64,000 nt of DNA from Streptomyces sp. ISL-98 (GCF_018614055.1 NZ_JAGGPB010000014.1:62001-126000), one strand, 5' to 3'. Positions 37,572 through 51,503 are shown, counted from the stretch's first letter. Program-made: numbers and translations. The notes: generated from the letters alone by a model not told the origin.

Positions 37572-39145
37572 TTGGCCGCCTCCGCCTCAATCTCGGGGGT
37601 GGGATCCGTCTTACGGACGTCGGACATGGTGTGCTTCACGGCCGGGTTGACGATGTCCGTCAGCGGCTTGGGAAAGACGCCGAGGAACAGCAGCAGCGCG
37701 ATCAGCGGGGCGACGACCACGAGCTCACGGGCCTTGAGGTCGGGCATGCCGTGCACCTCGGCCTTCACGGGGCCTGTCATCGTCCGCTGGTACAGCACGA
37801 GCGTGTAGAGCGCGGCGAGGACGATGCCCAGGGTCGCGATGATCCCGGCCACCGGATACGCGGCGAACGTGCCGACCAGCACCAGGAATTCACTGACGAA
37901 GGGAGCGAGTCCCGGAAGCGACAGCGTCGCCAGGCCGCCGACCAGGAAGGTGCCGGCCAGCACCGGGGCGACTTTCTGTACGCCGCCGTAGTCGGCGATG
38001 AGCCGCGATCCGCGCCGCGAGATCAGGAACCCGGCCACCAGCATCAGTGCGGCGGTCGAGAGTCCGTGGTTGACCATGTAGAGCGTCGCGCCCGACTGGC
38101 CCTGGGACGTCATCGCGAAGATGCCCAGGACGATGAAGCCGAAGTGCGAGATCGAGGCGTACGCGACAAGGCGTTTGATGTCGCGCTGGCCGACGGCGAG
38201 CAACGCGCCGTAGATGATGCTGATCAGCGCCAGCACGATGATGACGGGCGTCGCCCACTTGCTGGCCTCCGGGAAGAGCTGGAGGCAGAAGCGCAGCATC
38301 GCGAAGGTGCCGACCTTGTCGACGACCGCGGTGATCAGCACGGCGACCGGGGCGGTCGCCTCCCCCATCGCATTCGGCAGCCAGGTGTGCAGCGGCCACA
38401 GCGGCGCCTTCACCGCGAAGGCGAAGAAGAAACCGAGGAAGAGCAGCCGTTCGGTATTGGTCGCCATCTCCAGCGACCCGTTGGCGCGTGCCTCGGCGAT
38501 CTCCGCGAGCGAGAAGGTCCCGGCCACCACATGCAGCCCGATGACGGCGGCCAGCATGATGAGCCCGCCGACCAGGTTGTAGAGGAGGAACTTGACGGCG
38601 GCGTACGACCGCTGGGTCGCGGCCGCCTCGTCCCCGCCTGCGTGGGCCCGGTCCCCGAAGCCGCCGATGAGGAAGTACATCGGGATGAGCATGGCTTCGA
38701 AGAAGATGTAGAAGAGGAAGACGTCGGTGGCCTCGAAGGAGATGATCACCATCGCTTCGACCATCAGGATCAGCGCGAAGAAGCCCTGAGTAGGCCGCCA
38801 CCGGGAGCTCTTCGTCTCCAGCGGATCTGCGTCGTTCCACCCGGCCAGGATCACGAACGGGATCAGCACAGCGGTCAGGGCGATCAGAGCGACGGCGATG
38901 CCGTCCACGCCCAGCTCGTACCGGACGCCGAAGTCCTTGATCCAGGCATGGGATTCATTGAGCTGGTAGCGGTCGCCGCCGGGCTCGAACCGTACGACCA
39001 CGATCGCGGCCAGTACCAGCGTGGCGAGTGAGAAGACCAGCGCCAGCCACTTGGCGGCGGTGCGGCGCGCGGCCGGGACGGCGGCGGTCAGGACCGCACC
39101 GACCGCCGGGAGCGCCGCCGTAACCGTCAGAAGGGGAAAGGACAT
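37568..39145 (-). CDS. nuoM: NADH-quinone oxidoreductase subunit M
   Basis: A 525-residue proton-pumping membrane subunit. Family signatures: LFYIFFEAMLIPMYFLIGGFG with the pump glutamate, and AFAVKAPLWPLHTWLPNAMGEA with the pump lysine. A short insert (GDRAHAGGDEAAATQRS) sits after the first signature. The ATG at 39145 lies five bases after the nuoL stop. The protein ends with a Lys/Glu-rich soluble tail. Length and helices match the family. Confidence 0.96.
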   Translation of the reverse strand: MSFPLLTVTAALPAVGAVLTAAVPAARRTAAKWLALVFSLATLVLAAIVVVRFEPGGDRYQLNESHAWIKDFGVRYELGVDGIAVALIALTAVLIPFVILAGWNDADPLETKSSRWRPTQGFFALILMVEAMVIISFEATDVFLFYIFFEAMLIPMYFLIGGFGDRAHAGGDEAAATQRSYAAVKFLLYNLVGGLIMLAAVIGLHVVAGTFSLAEIAEARANGSLEMATNTERLLFLGFFFAFAVKAPLWPLHTWLPNAMGEATAPVAVLITAVVDKVGTFAMLRFCLQLFPEASKWATPVIIVLALISIIYGALLAVGQRDIKRLVAYASISHFGFIVLGIFAMTSQGQSGATLYMVNHGLSTAALMLVAGFLISRRGSRLIADYGGVQKVAPVLAGTFLVGGLATLSLPGLAPFVSEFLVLVGTFAAYPVAGIIATLGIVLAALYTLVLYQRTMTGPVKAEVHGMPDLKARELVVVAPLIALLLFLGVFPKPLTDIVNPAVKHTMSDVRKTDPTPEIEAEAAK

Positions 39146-39150
39146 CGGAA

Positions 39151-41091
<1,941 letters not shown>

Positions 41092-41106
41092 GATTCTTGC
41101 GACCCC

Positions 41107-41406
41107 TTACAGCTTCATCAGGCTGGCGTCGTCGACCGAGGCCGAGTGACGGGACCGGAACAGCGACACGATGATCGCGAGCCCCACCACGACCTCGGCG
41201 GCAGCGACGACCATCGTGAAGAACGCGACGATCTGGCCGTCGAGATTGCCGTGCATCCGGGAGAAGGCGACGAAGGCGAGGTTGCACGCATTGAGCATCA
41301 GCTCGACGCACATGAAGACGACGATCGCGTTCCGCCTGATCAGCACCCCGGAAGCGCCGATGGTGAACAACAGCGCCGCGAGATACAGGTAGTTGACCGG
41401 GTTCAC
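41107..41406 (-). CDS. nuoK: NADH-quinone oxidoreductase subunit K
   Basis: A 99-residue, three-helix membrane subunit. The two buried glutamates are Glu35 ([15 protein letters not shown]) and Glu71 ([13 protein letters not shown]). This is the normal NuoK length, without the tail seen in nuoK2. The GTG overlaps the nuoJ stop (GTGA). Confidence 0.96.
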   Translation of the reverse strand: MNPVNYLYLAALLFTIGASGVLIRRNAIVVFMCVELMLNACNLAFVAFSRMHGNLDGQIVAFFTMVVAAAEVVVGLAIIVSLFRSRHSASVDDASLMKL

Positions 41407-42224
41407 TTCGCGACCTCCGATTCGTCCTGGTCACGGCCGAGCCGCTCCTCGGAGCGCTGCTCCAGCGCCTTGAGGTCGGCCAGCGCCTCGCGGGACACGT
41501 CACGGATCTGGCCGCGCTCGCGCAGGGTCTTCATGACCGTGAGCTCGGCCGGTTTCCCGTCCGGCAGCAGGCCCGCGATGTTCACCGCGTTGTGCCGCGC
41601 GTACACCCCGGGTGCGGGCAGCGGCGGCAGGTGCTTGCCGCGTACGCGCGCCTCGGACATCTCCCGCTGCGTCTTGGCGCGTTCGGTGCGCTCGCGGTGC
41701 GTGAGCACCATCGCGCCGACGGTCGCCGTGATGAGCAGCGCGCCGGTGAGCTCGAAGGCGAAGACGTACGTGGTGAAGAGGAGCTCGGCGATCCCCTCGA
41801 CATTGCCGCCGCCGGCGGCGTTGGCCTTGGCCAGTCCGTTGAAGGTGGACAGCGAGGCGTTCCCGATGCCCGCGATCAGCAGGATGCCGAAGCCGAGCCC
41901 GCAGCCCACGGCCATCCAGCGCTGGCCCTTGAGCGTCTCCTTCAGGGAGTCGGCCGCCGTGACGCCGACGAGCATGACGACGAAGAGGAACAGCATCATG
42001 ATCGCGCCGGTGTAGACGATGATCTGGACGACGCCCAGGAAGTACGCACCGTTGGCGAGGTAGAACACCGCCAGGATGATCATGGTCCCGGCCAGGGACA
42101 GCGCGCTGTGTACGGACTTCTTCATCAGGACGGTGCCCAGGGCGCCGATGACGGCGATCGTGCCGAGGATCCAGAACTGCACGGCCTCGCCGGTCGAAGT
42201 GGCGGAGGCGGCAAGAGTGTTCAT
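41403..42224 (-). CDS. nuoJ: NADH-quinone oxidoreductase subunit J
   Basis: A 273-residue membrane subunit. Five helices lie in the first 170 residues, including the glycine/valine-rich [21 protein letters not shown]. Residues 180-273 form a long charged C-terminal domain absent from enteric NuoJ (about 180 residues) but seen in actinobacterial forms. The ATG overlaps the nuoI stop (ATGA). Confidence 0.95.
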   Translation of the reverse strand: MNTLAASATSTGEAVQFWILGTIAVIGALGTVLMKKSVHSALSLAGTMIILAVFYLANGAYFLGVVQIIVYTGAIMMLFLFVVMLVGVTAADSLKETLKGQRWMAVGCGLGFGILLIAGIGNASLSTFNGLAKANAAGGGNVEGIAELLFTTYVFAFELTGALLITATVGAMVLTHRERTERAKTQREMSEARVRGKHLPPLPAPGVYARHNAVNIAGLLPDGKPAELTVMKTLRERGQIRDVSREALADLKALEQRSEERLGRDQDESEVAK

Positions 42225-42871
42225 GCCCCGATCACCTTCTTCGACGCCGGTTCGTCCCCACCGAAGGTCGACGCGGCTTCCTGCGGCCGCTCGCCCTTGC
42301 TCAGCGCGACCTGCCGCTCCGTGCCCGGCGCGGCCTCTGTCACCAGGCCCCGGTAGTAGTCCTGCTCGTCCGTGCCGGGGAAGATCGAGTGCGGCGATTC
42401 GACCATGCCTTCCTCCAGGCCGGCCAGCAGCTGTTCCTTCGTATAGATCAGCGCCTCACGGCTGCTGTCGGCCAGTTCGAATTCATTGGTCATCGTCAGC
42501 GCGCGGGTGGGGCACGCTTCGATGCACAGGCCGCACAGGATGCAGCGGGCGTAATTGATCTGGTAGACGCGGCCGTACCGCTCGCCCGGGGAGTAACGCT
42601 CCTCCTCCGTGTTGTCCGCGCCCTCCACATAGATCGCGTCGGCAGGACAGGCCCAGGCGCACAGCTCGCATCCGATGCACTTCTCAAGACCGTCCGGATG
42701 CCGGTTGAGCTGGTGCCTGCCGTGGAAGCGCGGCGCCGTGGTCTTCTGCTGCTCCGGGTACTGCTCGGTCAGCCGCTTCTTGAACATGGCCTTGAAGGTC
42801 ACGCCGAAGCCGGCCACAGGGTTCTGCCAGGGGGTCCTGGGGGCTTCCCCCGGGGTTGAGGTGTCAGACAT
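42221..42871 (-). CDS. nuoI: NADH-quinone oxidoreductase subunit I
   Basis: A 216-residue subunit with two 4Fe-4S clusters: Cys65, 68, 71, 75 and Cys110, 113, 116, 120. It passes electrons from NuoG toward NuoB. The ATG at 42871 is chosen because it overlaps the nuoH stop by eight bases and because the earlier in-frame residues are not NuoI-like. The C-terminal 50 residues are a hydrophilic extension. Confidence 0.95.
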   Translation of the reverse strand: MSDTSTPGEAPRTPWQNPVAGFGVTFKAMFKKRLTEQYPEQQKTTAPRFHGRHQLNRHPDGLEKCIGCELCAWACPADAIYVEGADNTEEERYSPGERYGRVYQINYARCILCGLCIEACPTRALTMTNEFELADSSREALIYTKEQLLAGLEEGMVESPHSIFPGTDEQDYYRGLVTEAAPGTERQVALSKGERPQEAASTFGGDEPASKKVIGA

Positions 42872-44225
42872 CGTCGGCCTCCTTTCCGTCACTCTTAGTG
42901 TCGGGCCCACCACTGACAATCAGTTCGCGGTCCTGGCGCGAGGGCCTGCGCGGCACCGGCGGCAAGGACTGCCCGGGCAGTGGTGGCACGGGGAATCCGC
43001 CCGCCATGGGGTCGAAGGCCGGTGGTTCCTCGCCCTCCAGCGCCGCCCTCTCCTTCTCCTTCTTGTCGCGGAAGATGTCGGCGACGAAGGAGAGGAGCAG
43101 GACCGCGACGATCGCCCCGGCGACGTACAGCACGATGTTCTGGAATTCCATGTTCTCGTTGCGCATCGCGCGCACCGTGGCGACCAGCATCAGCCAGACC
43201 ACCGAGACCGGGATCAGGACCTTCCAGCCCAGCTTCATCAGCTGGTCGTAGCGGACGCGGGGCAGCGTGCCGCGCAGCCAGATGAAGAAGAAGAGCAGCA
43301 GCTGGACCTTGACGACGAACCAGAGCATCGGCCACCAGCCGTGGTTCGCGCCCTCCCAGAACGCCGAGATGGGGTACGGGGCCCGCCAGCCGCCCAGGAA
43401 GAGGGTGACCGAGACCGCCGAGACGGTGACCATGTTGACGTACTCGGCCAGCATGAACAGCGCGAACTTGATCGACGAGTACTCGGTGTTGAAGCCGCCG
43501 ACCAGGTCACCCTCGGACTCCGGCATGTCGAACGGGGCGCGGTTCGTCTCGCCCACCATCGTGACGACGTAGATGATGAAGGACACCGGCAGCAGGATGA
43601 TGAACCAGCGGTCCTCCTGCGCCTCGACGATCGCCGAGGTCGACATCGACCCGGAGTAGAGGAAGACCGAGGCGAAGGCGGCGCCCATCGCGATCTCGTA
43701 CGAGATCATCTGCGCGCAGGAGCGGAGACCGCCGAGCAGCGGGTACGTCGATCCGGACGACCAGCCGGCGAGCACGATGCCGTAGATGCCGACGGAGGCG
43801 ACCGCGAGGATGTAGAGCATCGCGATCGGCAGGTCGGTGAGCTGCATCGTGGTGCGCTGGCCGAAGATCGAGACTTCGTTACCCGCGGGGCCGAACGGGA
43901 TGACCGCGATGGCCATGAAGGCAGGGATCGCCGCGACGACCGGCGCCAGGATGTAGACGACCTTGTCCGCGCGCTTGACGATCACGTCTTCCTTCAGCAT
44001 CAGCTTGATGCCGTCGGCGAGCGACTGGAGCAGCCCCCACGGGCCGTGCCGGTTGGGGCCGATGCGCAGCTGCATCCAGGCGACGACCTTGCGCTCCCAC
44101 ACGATGGAGAAGAGCACGGTGATCATCAGGAAGGCGAAGCAGAAGACGGCCTTGATGGCGATGAGCCACCACGGGTCGCGGCCGAACATGGAGAGGTCCT
44201 CGGCAGCGAGGAGCGTCTGATTCAC
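42864..44225 (-). CDS. nuoH: NADH-quinone oxidoreductase subunit H
   Basis: A 453-residue membrane subunit at the quinone entry. Eight helices fill about the first 360 residues; the conserved loops are [13 protein letters not shown] and [30 protein letters not shown]. The last 90 residues are a Pro/Glu-rich cytoplasmic tail not found in nuoH2. The GTG overlaps the nuoG stop (GTGA). Confidence 0.96.
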   Translation of the reverse strand: MNQTLLAAEDLSMFGRDPWWLIAIKAVFCFAFLMITVLFSIVWERKVVAWMQLRIGPNRHGPWGLLQSLADGIKLMLKEDVIVKRADKVVYILAPVVAAIPAFMAIAVIPFGPAGNEVSIFGQRTTMQLTDLPIAMLYILAVASVGIYGIVLAGWSSGSTYPLLGGLRSCAQMISYEIAMGAAFASVFLYSGSMSTSAIVEAQEDRWFIILLPVSFIIYVVTMVGETNRAPFDMPESEGDLVGGFNTEYSSIKFALFMLAEYVNMVTVSAVSVTLFLGGWRAPYPISAFWEGANHGWWPMLWFVVKVQLLLFFFIWLRGTLPRVRYDQLMKLGWKVLIPVSVVWLMLVATVRAMRNENMEFQNIVLYVAGAIVAVLLLSFVADIFRDKKEKERAALEGEEPPAFDPMAGGFPVPPLPGQSLPPVPRRPSRQDRELIVSGGPDTKSDGKEADDV

Positions 44226-46720
44226 AGGGATTCACCTCGCGAAGGCACCTCGGCCGCCGGGCCGATGCGTACGAGCTGTCCGGGGACCGCGCCGGTGTCG
44301 GTGGCGACGCCACCGCCCGTCGAGTTCAGCGGCAGCCACACGACCCGGTCCGGCATCGGTGTGACCTGGAGCGGCAGTCGGACCGTCCCGGCGGGACCGG
44401 TGACGGCGAGCAGGTCGCCGTTCTTCACGCCCGTGTCGGCCGCGGTGGTCTCGGAGAGCCGGGCGACCGCCGCGTGCCGGGTGCCGGCGAGGGCCTCGTC
44501 GCCGTCCTGGAGACGGCCCTGGTCGAGCAGCAGCCGGTGGCCCGCGAGTACGGCCTCGCCGTCGCCGGGCCGCGGCAGCGGCTGGGCCGACTCGGCCGGG
44601 TCGGTGGCGTACGGTCCGGCCCAGGCACCGAGGCGGTCCATCTCGCGGCGTGCGGCCCGTACGTCAGGCAGCGCCAGGTGTACGTCGAGTGCGTCGGCCA
44701 GCATGTGCAGCACGCGCGCGTCGGCGGGGGCGAGGCTGCGCGTCATCTGGTCCGGCTTGAGCGCGGCCTCGAACATCCGCGCCCTGCCCTCCCAGTTGAG
44801 GAAGGTGCCGGGCTTCTCGGCGACTGCGGCTACCGGAAGGACGACGTCCGCCCGGTCGGTGACCTCGCTGGGCCGGAGCTCCAGGGAGACCAGGAATCCG
44901 GCCTGGTCGAGTGCTTCACGCGCCCGCGCCGGGTCCGGAAGGTCCGCGACCTCGACGCCCGCGACGAGGAGTGCGGCCAGTTCACCGGTGGCCGCGGCCT
45001 CGATGATCTGGCCGGTGTCGCGCCCGTAGCGGTGCGGCAGTTCGGCCACGCCCCAGGCCACCGCCACCTCTTCCCGCGCGCGGGGGTCGGTTGCGGGGCG
45101 TCCGCCGGGCAGCAGCGACGGGAGCGCGCCAGCCTCGACGGCGCCGCGCTCGCCGGCCCGGCGCGGGATCCACACCAGGGCGGCGCCGGTCGCGGTGGCG
45201 GCCCGTACGGCGGCGGTGTACGCGCCGGGAACGGCGGCCAGCCGCTCGCCGACGACGATCACGGAGCCCGCGCCGCGCAGCGCCTCGGCGGCCGCGGTCC
45301 CGTCGGCGTCGAGCCCGGCCCGGTCCGCGATCCCACCCAGCCACTCGGTTTCGGTGCCGGGGGCGGCGGGAAGCAGCGTGCCGCCCGCCTTCGTCAGGCC
45401 CCGGGTGGCGTGGGTGGCGATGGCGAAGGTGCGCTGGCCGTGCTTGCGGTTGGCCTTGCGCAGCCGCAGGAAGACGCCGGGCGCCTCCTCCTCGGACTCG
45501 ATGCCGACGAGCAGGACGGCTGGCGCCTTCTCCAGCGCCGTGTACGTGACGCCGCTGCCGTCGAGGTCGCGTCCGCGCCCGGCGACCCGGGACGCCAGGA
45601 AGTCGGCCTCCTCGCTGCTGTGCACGCGCGTGCGGAAGTCGATGTCGTTGGTGTCGAGTGCGATACGGGCGAACTTGGCGTAGGCGTAGGCGTCTTCGAC
45701 GGTCAGCCGGCCGCCGGTCAGGACACCGGCCCGCCCGCGCGCCGCCGAGAGCCCCTTCGCCGCCGCTTCGAGCGCCTCGGGCCAGCTCGCCGGTTCGAGT
45801 ACGCCCGCTTCACTGCGTACGAGCGGAGTGGTGAGCCGGTCGGGACGCTGCGCGTAGCGGAAGGCGAAGCGCCCCTTGTCGCAGATCCACTCCTCGTTGA
45901 CCTCGGGGTCGTCGGCCGCCATACGCCGCATGACCTTGCCGCGCCGGTGGTCCGTACGGGTCGCACAGCCGCCCGCGCAGTGCTCGCAGACGGACGGCGA
46001 GGACACCAGGTCGAAGGGCCGCGCCCGGAACCGGTACGCCGCCGAAGTCAGCGCGCCCACCGGGCAGATCTGGATGGTGTTCCCGGAGAAGTACGACTCG
46101 AAGGGGTCGCCCTCGCCCGTACCGACCTGCTGGAGCGCGCCGCGCTCCAGCAGCTCGATCATCGGGTCGCCCGCGATCTGCTGGGAGAAGCGGGTGCAGC
46201 GCGCACACAGCACGCACCGCTCCCGGTCCAGCAGCACCTGGGTGGAGAGAGGGACGGGCTTCTCGAACGTCCGCTTCTTGCCGTCGAAGCGCGAATCCGC
46301 GTCGCCGTGGGACATCGCCTGGTTCTGCAGGGGGCACTCGCCGCCCTTGTCGCAGACCGGGCAGTCCAGCGGGTGGTTGATCAGCAGCAGTTCCATCACC
46401 CCGCGCTGCGCCTTCTCGGCGACCGGCGAGGTGATCTGGGACTTGACGACCATGCCGTCGGTGCAGGTGATGGTGCACGACGCCATCGGCTTGCGCTGGC
46501 CCTCGACCTCGACGATGCACTGGCGGCAGGCGCCGGCCGGGTCGAGGAGCGGGTGGTCGCAGAAGCGCGGGATCTCGATGCCGAGCAGCTCGGCGGCACG
46601 GATGACCAGCGTCCCCTTGGGGACGGAGATCGCGATGCCGTCGATCGTCAGCGATACGAGATCTTCGGGCGGCACTGCCGCCTCGCCGCCCCCGGAGGAA
46701 GAACTTGTCGTGACGGTCAT
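44222..46720 (-). CDS. nuoG: NADH-quinone oxidoreductase subunit G
   Basis: An 832-residue iron-sulfur subunit. The N-terminal 2Fe-2S domain has Cys54, 65 and 68 with a fourth ligand near 82-86. His116, Cys120, Cys123 and Cys129 bind N5, and the Cys169-172-175 group plus a later cysteine bind another 4Fe-4S cluster. CEHCAGGC with a cysteine about 30 residues later supplies the extra N7 cluster found in many bacteria. A molybdopterin-oxidoreductase-like domain fills the rest. The ATG overlaps the nuoF stop (ATGA). Confidence 0.95.
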   Translation of the reverse strand: MTVTTSSSSGGGEAAVPPEDLVSLTIDGIAISVPKGTLVIRAAELLGIEIPRFCDHPLLDPAGACRQCIVEVEGQRKPMASCTITCTDGMVVKSQITSPVAEKAQRGVMELLLINHPLDCPVCDKGGECPLQNQAMSHGDADSRFDGKKRTFEKPVPLSTQVLLDRERCVLCARCTRFSQQIAGDPMIELLERGALQQVGTGEGDPFESYFSGNTIQICPVGALTSAAYRFRARPFDLVSSPSVCEHCAGGCATRTDHRRGKVMRRMAADDPEVNEEWICDKGRFAFRYAQRPDRLTTPLVRSEAGVLEPASWPEALEAAAKGLSAARGRAGVLTGGRLTVEDAYAYAKFARIALDTNDIDFRTRVHSSEEADFLASRVAGRGRDLDGSGVTYTALEKAPAVLLVGIESEEEAPGVFLRLRKANRKHGQRTFAIATHATRGLTKAGGTLLPAAPGTETEWLGGIADRAGLDADGTAAAEALRGAGSVIVVGERLAAVPGAYTAAVRAATATGAALVWIPRRAGERGAVEAGALPSLLPGGRPATDPRAREEVAVAWGVAELPHRYGRDTGQIIEAAATGELAALLVAGVEVADLPDPARAREALDQAGFLVSLELRPSEVTDRADVVLPVAAVAEKPGTFLNWEGRARMFEAALKPDQMTRSLAPADARVLHMLADALDVHLALPDVRAARREMDRLGAWAGPYATDPAESAQPLPRPGDGEAVLAGHRLLLDQGRLQDGDEALAGTRHAAVARLSETTAADTGVKNGDLLAVTGPAGTVRLPLQVTPMPDRVVWLPLNSTGGGVATDTGAVPGQLVRIGPAAEVPSRGESL

Positions 46721-48093
46721 GCGTTCACCTCCAGATTCGTGTCGGCCCAGACGGTCGACTTGGACGGGTCGAAGGGGCAGCCCTTGCCGGTGATGTGCTG
46801 CTCGTACTCCTCGCGGAAGTACTTGAGCGAGGAGAAGATCGGGGACGCGGCGCCGTCGCCGAGCGCGCAGAAGGACTTGCCGTTGATGTTGTCGGCGATG
46901 TCGTTGAGCTTGTCGAGGTCGGACATCTGTCCCTTGCCGGCCTCGATGTCGCGGAGCAACTGGACCAGCCAGTACGTCCCTTCGCGGCAGGGTGTGCACT
47001 TGCCGCAGGACTCATGGGCGTAGAACTCGGTCCAGCGGGTCACGGCCCGCACCACGCACGTCGTCTCGTCGAAGCACTGGAGCGCCTTGGTGCCGAGCAT
47101 CGATCCGGCGGCGCCCACGGCCTCGTAGTCCAGCGGGACGTCGAGGTGCTCGTCGGTGAACATCGGCGTCGAAGAGCCGCCCGGCGTCCAGAACTTGAGC
47201 CGGTGGCCGGACCGCATCCCGCCGCTCATGCCGAGCAGCTGGCGCAGGGTGATGCCGAGCGGGGCCTCGTACTGGCCGGGGTTGGTGACATGGCCGCTCA
47301 GCGAGTAGAGCGTGAAGCCCGGGGACTTCTCGCTGCCCATCGAACGGAACCAGTCTTTGCCCTTGTTGAGAATCGCGGGAACGGACGCGATGGACTCGAC
47401 GTTATTTACAACAGTCGGACATGCGTAAAGACCCGCGACCGCAGGGAAGGGGGGACGTAGCCGGGGCTGGCCGCGCCGGCCTTCGAGCGAGTCGAGCAGC
47501 GCGGTCTCTTCACCGCAGATGTACGCGCCCGCGCCCGCGTGCACGGTGATCTCCAGGTCGAGCCCGCTGCCCAGGATGTCCTTGCCGAGGTATCCGGCCT
47601 CGTACGCCTCACGCACCGCCTCGTGCAGGCGTCGCAGGACCGGCACGACCTCGCCGCGCAGGTAGATGAAGGCGTGCTGCGAGCGGATCGCGTAGCAGGC
47701 GATGATCATTCCCTCGATGAGGGAGTGCGGGTTGGCGAAGAGGAGCGGGATGTCCTTGCAGGTCCCGGGCTCCGACTCGTCGGCGTTGACAACAAGATAG
47801 TGCGGCTTGCCGTCACCCTGCGGAATGAACTGCCACTTCATGCCGGTGGGGAAGCCCGCGCCGCCCCGGCCGCGCAGACCGGAGTCCTTGACGTACGCGA
47901 TGAGGTCGTCCGGCGACATGGCGAGGGCCTTGCGCAGGCCTTCGTACCCTTCGTGGCGCCGGTAGGTCTCCAGGGTCCAGGATTCGGGCTGGTCCCAGAA
48001 GGCCGACAGGACGGGTGTGAGTACCTTCTCCGGGCTGATCTCTCCGCCGGTCTCCGGCTGGGAGGTGCTCCCATATTCGGTGGACATGGTCAT
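46717..48093 (-). CDS. nuoF: NADH-quinone oxidoreductase subunit F (NADH and FMN binding)
   Basis: A 458-residue catalytic subunit that oxidises [17 protein letters not shown] (about 75-87) binds [25 protein letters not shown] is the FMN-proximal loop, and [11 protein letters not shown] with a later cysteine (FCALGDG) binds N3. The ATG at 48093 follows GGAGG by seven bases and shares a base with the nuoE stop. A patch encoding [11 protein letters not shown] (47396-47432) uses unusually AT-rich codons compared with the rest. Confidence 0.96.
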   Translation of the reverse strand: MTMSTEYGSTSQPETGGEISPEKVLTPVLSAFWDQPESWTLETYRRHEGYEGLRKALAMSPDDLIAYVKDSGLRGRGGAGFPTGMKWQFIPQGDGKPHYLVVNADESEPGTCKDIPLLFANPHSLIEGMIIACYAIRSQHAFIYLRGEVVPVLRRLHEAVREAYEAGYLGKDILGSGLDLEITVHAGAGAYICGEETALLDSLEGRRGQPRLRPPFPAVAGLYACPTVVNNVESIASVPAILNKGKDWFRSMGSEKSPGFTLYSLSGHVTNPGQYEAPLGITLRQLLGMSGGMRSGHRLKFWTPGGSSTPMFTDEHLDVPLDYEAVGAAGSMLGTKALQCFDETTCVVRAVTRWTEFYAHESCGKCTPCREGTYWLVQLLRDIEAGKGQMSDLDKLNDIADNINGKSFCALGDGAASPIFSSLKYFREEYEQHITGKGCPFDPSKSTVWADTNLEVNA

Positions 48094-48911
48094 CACTCCC
48101 CCTCCTCGGTGACCGGTCCGGCCGGGTGCTCCGGGTCGGATGCAGAGGTCGGCTGCGTGGTATTCGGCGTCCCGGAGGGACTCGCGTCCTGCGGTGCCTC
48201 GCCGCGCGGGTGCACCACACGGTGCTGCGGGCCCTCGCCCTTGGCGAGCCTGAGGCCGATGAGGGAGGCGGGGCCCGCGCCGCCGGTCGCCTCGACGGCG
48301 CCGGGGCGCTCGTCGGGGAAGCCGGCCAGGATGCGGGCGGTGTCCTTGTACGTACACAGGGGCGCGCCGCGGGTGGGTTCGACAGGGCGGCCCGCACGCA
48401 GGTCGTCGACGAGGCGCTTGGCGGACTCGGGCGTCTGGTTGTCGAAGAACTCCCAGTTGACCATCACCACGGGAGCGAAGTCGCAGGCCGCATTGCACTC
48501 GATGTGTTCGAGGGTGACCTTGCCGTCGTCGGTCGTCTCGTTGTTGCCGACGCCGAGGTGCTGCTTCAGCTCGTCGAAGATGGCGTCGCCGCCCATCACG
48601 GCGCACAGAGTGTTGGTGCAGACACCCACCTGGTAGTCGCCGGACGGCTTGCGCCGGTACATCGAGTAGAAGGTCGAGACGGCGGTGACCTCGGCGGTGG
48701 TCAGGCCGAGCGACTCGGCGCAGAACCGGATGCCGGTACGGGTGACGTGCCCCTCCTCCGCCTGTACGAGGTGCAGCAGCGGCAGCAGGGCGGACCGGCT
48801 GTCGGGGTAGCGGGAGATCACCTCCCGCGCGTCCGCGTCGAGCCTGGCACGTACGTCGGCGGGGTAGTCGGGGGCGGGGAGCTGGGGCATCCCCAGAGAT
48901 ACGTCTGTCAC
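48093..48911 (-). CDS. nuoE: NADH-quinone oxidoreductase subunit E
   Basis: A 272-residue thioredoxin-like subunit. The 2Fe-2S cluster N1a ligands are Cys98 and Cys103 (CTNTLC) and Cys139 and Cys143 (CNAAC). Residues 1-180 are the usual NuoE. The last 90 or so form a Gly/Pro/Thr/Glu-rich extension. The GTG overlaps the nuoD stop (GTGA). Confidence 0.95.
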   Translation of the reverse strand: MTDVSLGMPQLPAPDYPADVRARLDADAREVISRYPDSRSALLPLLHLVQAEEGHVTRTGIRFCAESLGLTTAEVTAVSTFYSMYRRKPSGDYQVGVCTNTLCAVMGGDAIFDELKQHLGVGNNETTDDGKVTLEHIECNAACDFAPVVMVNWEFFDNQTPESAKRLVDDLRAGRPVEPTRGAPLCTYKDTARILAGFPDERPGAVEATGGAGPASLIGLRLAKGEGPQHRVVHPRGEAPQDASPSGTPNTTQPTSASDPEHPAGPVTEEGE

Positions 48912-50233
48912 CGGTCGACGCCTCCCATCACAGGGTCGATGGATGCGACGGCGACGATGACGTCGGCGAACATGCCGCCCTCGCACATCGCCGCCATGGC
49001 CTGCAGGTTGGTGAAGGACGGGTCGCGGAAGTGGACCCGGTAGGGGCGGGTGCCGCCGTCGCTCACGACATGGACGCCGAGCTCGCCCTTGGGCGACTCG
49101 ACGGCCGTGTACGCCTGCCCGGCCGGGACCCGGAAGCCCTCGGTCACCAGCTTGAAGTGGTGGATCAGGGCCTCCATGGAGGTGCCCATGATCTTCTTGA
49201 TGTGGTCGAGCGAGTTGCCGAGGCCGTCCGGGCCGAGCGCGAGCTGGGCGGGCCAGGCGATCTTCTTGTCGGCGACCATGACCGGGCCCGGCTCCCTGAG
49301 CCGGTCCAGACACTGCTCGACGATGCGCAGCGACTGCCGCATCTCTTCGAGGCGGATCAGGAAGCGGCCGTAGGCGTCGCAGGTGTCGGCGGTCGGTACG
49401 TCGAACTCGTACGTCTCGTAACCGCAGTAGGGGCTGCTCTTGCGCAGGTCGTGGGGCAGCCCGGCCGAGCGCAGGATCGGGCCGGTCGCGCCCAACGCCA
49501 TGCAGCCGGTGAGGTCGAGGTAGCCGACGTCCTGCATGCGGCCCTTGAAGATGGGGTTGCCGGTGGCGAGCTTGTCGTACTCCGGCAGGTTCTTCTTCAT
49601 GGTTTTCACAAGCTCGCGCAGCTGGTCCATCGCCCCTGGTGGCAGGTCCTGGGCGAGGCCGCCGGGGCGGATGAACGCGTGGTTCATGCGCAGGCCGGTG
49701 ATCAGCTCGAAGGCATCGAGAATGAGTTCACGATCACGGAAGCCGTAAATCATGATCGTGGTGGCGCCGAGCTCCATGCCGCCGGTGGCGATGGCCACCA
49801 GGTGGGAAGCGAGCCGGTTGAGCTCCATCAGCATGACGCGGGTGGTCGTCGCCCGGTCCGGGATCTGCTCCTCGATGCCGAGCAGCTTCTCGACGCCCAG
49901 GCAGTACGCCGTCTCGTTGAAGAACGGCGTCAGGTAATCCATGCGCGTGACGAAGGTCGTGCCCTGCACCCAGTTCCGGTACTCGAGGTTCTTCTCGATG
50001 CCGGTGTGCAGGTAGCCGATGCCGCAGCGGGCCTCGGTGACCGTCTCGCCGTCGATTTCGAGGATGAGCCGGAGCACGCCGTGCGTGGACGGGTGCTGGG
50101 GACCCATGTTCACGACGATGCGCTCGTCGTCTGCCTTGGCCGCGGACTGGACGACCTCGTCCCAGTCGCCGCCGGTGACTGTATATACGGGACCTTCGGT
50201 GGTCTCGCGTGCAGATGCAGATGGGGTAGTCAC
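48908..50233 (-). CDS. nuoD: NADH-quinone oxidoreductase subunit D (49 kDa)
   Basis: A 441-residue subunit that lines the quinone cavity together with NuoB and NuoH. The signature [15 protein letters not shown] (about 42-56) carries the quinone-facing histidine. [11 protein letters not shown] and [19 protein letters not shown] are also NuoD features. This is the only nuoD in the window; the nuo2 operon has none. The GTG overlaps the nuoC stop (GTGA). Confidence 0.96.
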   Translation of the reverse strand: MTTPSASARETTEGPVYTVTGGDWDEVVQSAAKADDERIVVNMGPQHPSTHGVLRLILEIDGETVTEARCGIGYLHTGIEKNLEYRNWVQGTTFVTRMDYLTPFFNETAYCLGVEKLLGIEEQIPDRATTTRVMLMELNRLASHLVAIATGGMELGATTIMIYGFRDRELILDAFELITGLRMNHAFIRPGGLAQDLPPGAMDQLRELVKTMKKNLPEYDKLATGNPIFKGRMQDVGYLDLTGCMALGATGPILRSAGLPHDLRKSSPYCGYETYEFDVPTADTCDAYGRFLIRLEEMRQSLRIVEQCLDRLREPGPVMVADKKIAWPAQLALGPDGLGNSLDHIKKIMGTSMEALIHHFKLVTEGFRVPAGQAYTAVESPKGELGVHVVSDGGTRPYRVHFRDPSFTNLQAMAAMCEGGMFADVIVAVASIDPVMGGVDR

Positions 50234-50934
50234 GAGTACGACCTCCGCTGGTCCGGAGCCGGGATCCGGGCGCCCTTGTACTCGACGGGAATGCCGCCGA
50301 GGGGGTAGTCCTTGCGCTGCGGGAAGCCCTGCCAGTCGTCCGGCATCATGATCCGGGTAAGGGCGGGGTGCCCGTCGAAGATGAGGCCGAAGAAGTCGTA
50401 CGTCTCGCGCTCGTGCCAGTCGTTGGTCGGGTAGACCGCGACCAGCGAGGGGACGTGCGGATCGCTGTCCGGGGCGCTCACTTCGAGGCGGATCAGCCGG
50501 TTGTGGGTGATCGAGCGCAGGTGGTAGACGGCGTGCAGCTCCCGGCCCTTGTCCTCCAGGTAGTGGACGCCGCTGACGCCCGTGCAGAGCTCGAAGCGCA
50601 GGGCCGGGTCGTCGCGCAGCGTCTTCGCCACCTGCACCAGGTGTTCGCGCGCGATGTGGAAGGTGAGCTCGCCGCGGTCGACGACGGTCTTCTCGACGGC
50701 GTTCGCCGGGAGGAGGTCCTGCTCTTCCAGGGCGCCTTCGAGCTCGTCGGCGACCTCGTCGAACCAGCCCCCGTACGGGCGCGGGGTGGCACCCGGCAGC
50801 GTCACGGTGCGTACGAGGCCGCCGTATCCGCTGGTGTCGCCGCCGTTGTTGGCGCCGAACATGCCCTTGCGTACGCCGATGACCTCGCCGGTCTCGTCGC
50901 GCGGGGCGGGGACGCCGTTGTTCTGCTCGCTCAC
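50230..50934 (-). CDS. nuoC: NADH-quinone oxidoreductase subunit C (30 kDa)
   Basis: A 234-residue peripheral-arm subunit with the 30 kDa signature [23 protein letters not shown] and [16 protein letters not shown] near the end. It has a Gly-rich N-terminal region (about 20-45). It ends normally after the domain, unlike nuoC2. The GTG overlaps the nuoB stop. Confidence 0.95.
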   Translation of the reverse strand: MSEQNNGVPAPRDETGEVIGVRKGMFGANNGGDTSGYGGLVRTVTLPGATPRPYGGWFDEVADELEGALEEQDLLPANAVEKTVVDRGELTFHIAREHLVQVAKTLRDDPALRFELCTGVSGVHYLEDKGRELHAVYHLRSITHNRLIRLEVSAPDSDPHVPSLVAVYPTNDWHERETYDFFGLIFDGHPALTRIMMPDDWQGFPQRKDYPLGGIPVEYKGARIPAPDQRRSYS

Positions 50935-51485
50935 CGCAGCAGCCCCTTCATCTCAATGGTGGGGAGCGCCTTGAGGGCCGCTTCCTCCGCCTCGCGGGCC
51001 GCTTCTTCCTGGTTCACCCCGAGCTTGGAGTTCTGGATCTTGTGATGGAGCTTGAGAATCGCGTCCATCAGCATCTCGGGGCGGGGTGGGCAACCAGGCA
51101 AATAGATGTCAACGGGAACAATGTGATCAACACCCTGCACAATTGCGTAATTGTTGAACATTCCGCCTGAAGAGGCGCAAACACCCATGGAGATAACCCA
51201 CTTGGGGTTCGGCATCTGGTCGTAGACCTGCCGCAGCACCGGCGCCATCTTCTGGCTGACCCGGCCGGCCACGATCATCAGGTCGGCCTGGCGCGGTGAG
51301 CCGCGGAAGACCTCCATGCCGAACCGGGCCAGGTCGTAGCGGCCGGCCCCGGTCGTCATCATCTCGATGGCGCAGCAGGCGAGGCCGAAGGTCGCGGGGA
51401 AGACGGAGGACTTCCGCACCCAGCCCGCGGCCTGTTCGACGGTGGTCAGCAGAAAGCCGCTGGGCAGCTTCTCTTCGAGTCCCAT
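50931..51485 (-). CDS. nuoB: NADH-quinone oxidoreductase subunit B
   Basis: A 184-residue subunit with cluster N2 ligands Cys37 and Cys38 (GLACCAIEM), Cys103 (MGVCASSGG) and Cys132 (LPGCPPRPE). The codons for residues about 100-133 (51086-51188) are strikingly AT-rich for this genome, including ATT, AAT, GTT, TTG and TCA. The rest of the gene has normal high-GC codons. The ATG follows GAGGGG. It lies 18 bases after nuoA. Confidence 0.96.
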   Translation of the reverse strand: MGLEEKLPSGFLLTTVEQAAGWVRKSSVFPATFGLACCAIEMMTTGAGRYDLARFGMEVFRGSPRQADLMIVAGRVSQKMAPVLRQVYDQMPNPKWVISMGVCASSGGMFNNYAIVQGVDHIVPVDIYLPGCPPRPEMLMDAILKLHHKIQNSKLGVNQEEAAREAEEAALKALPTIEMKGLLR

Positions 51486-51503
51486 TGGTGACCCCTCAGC
51501 CCC

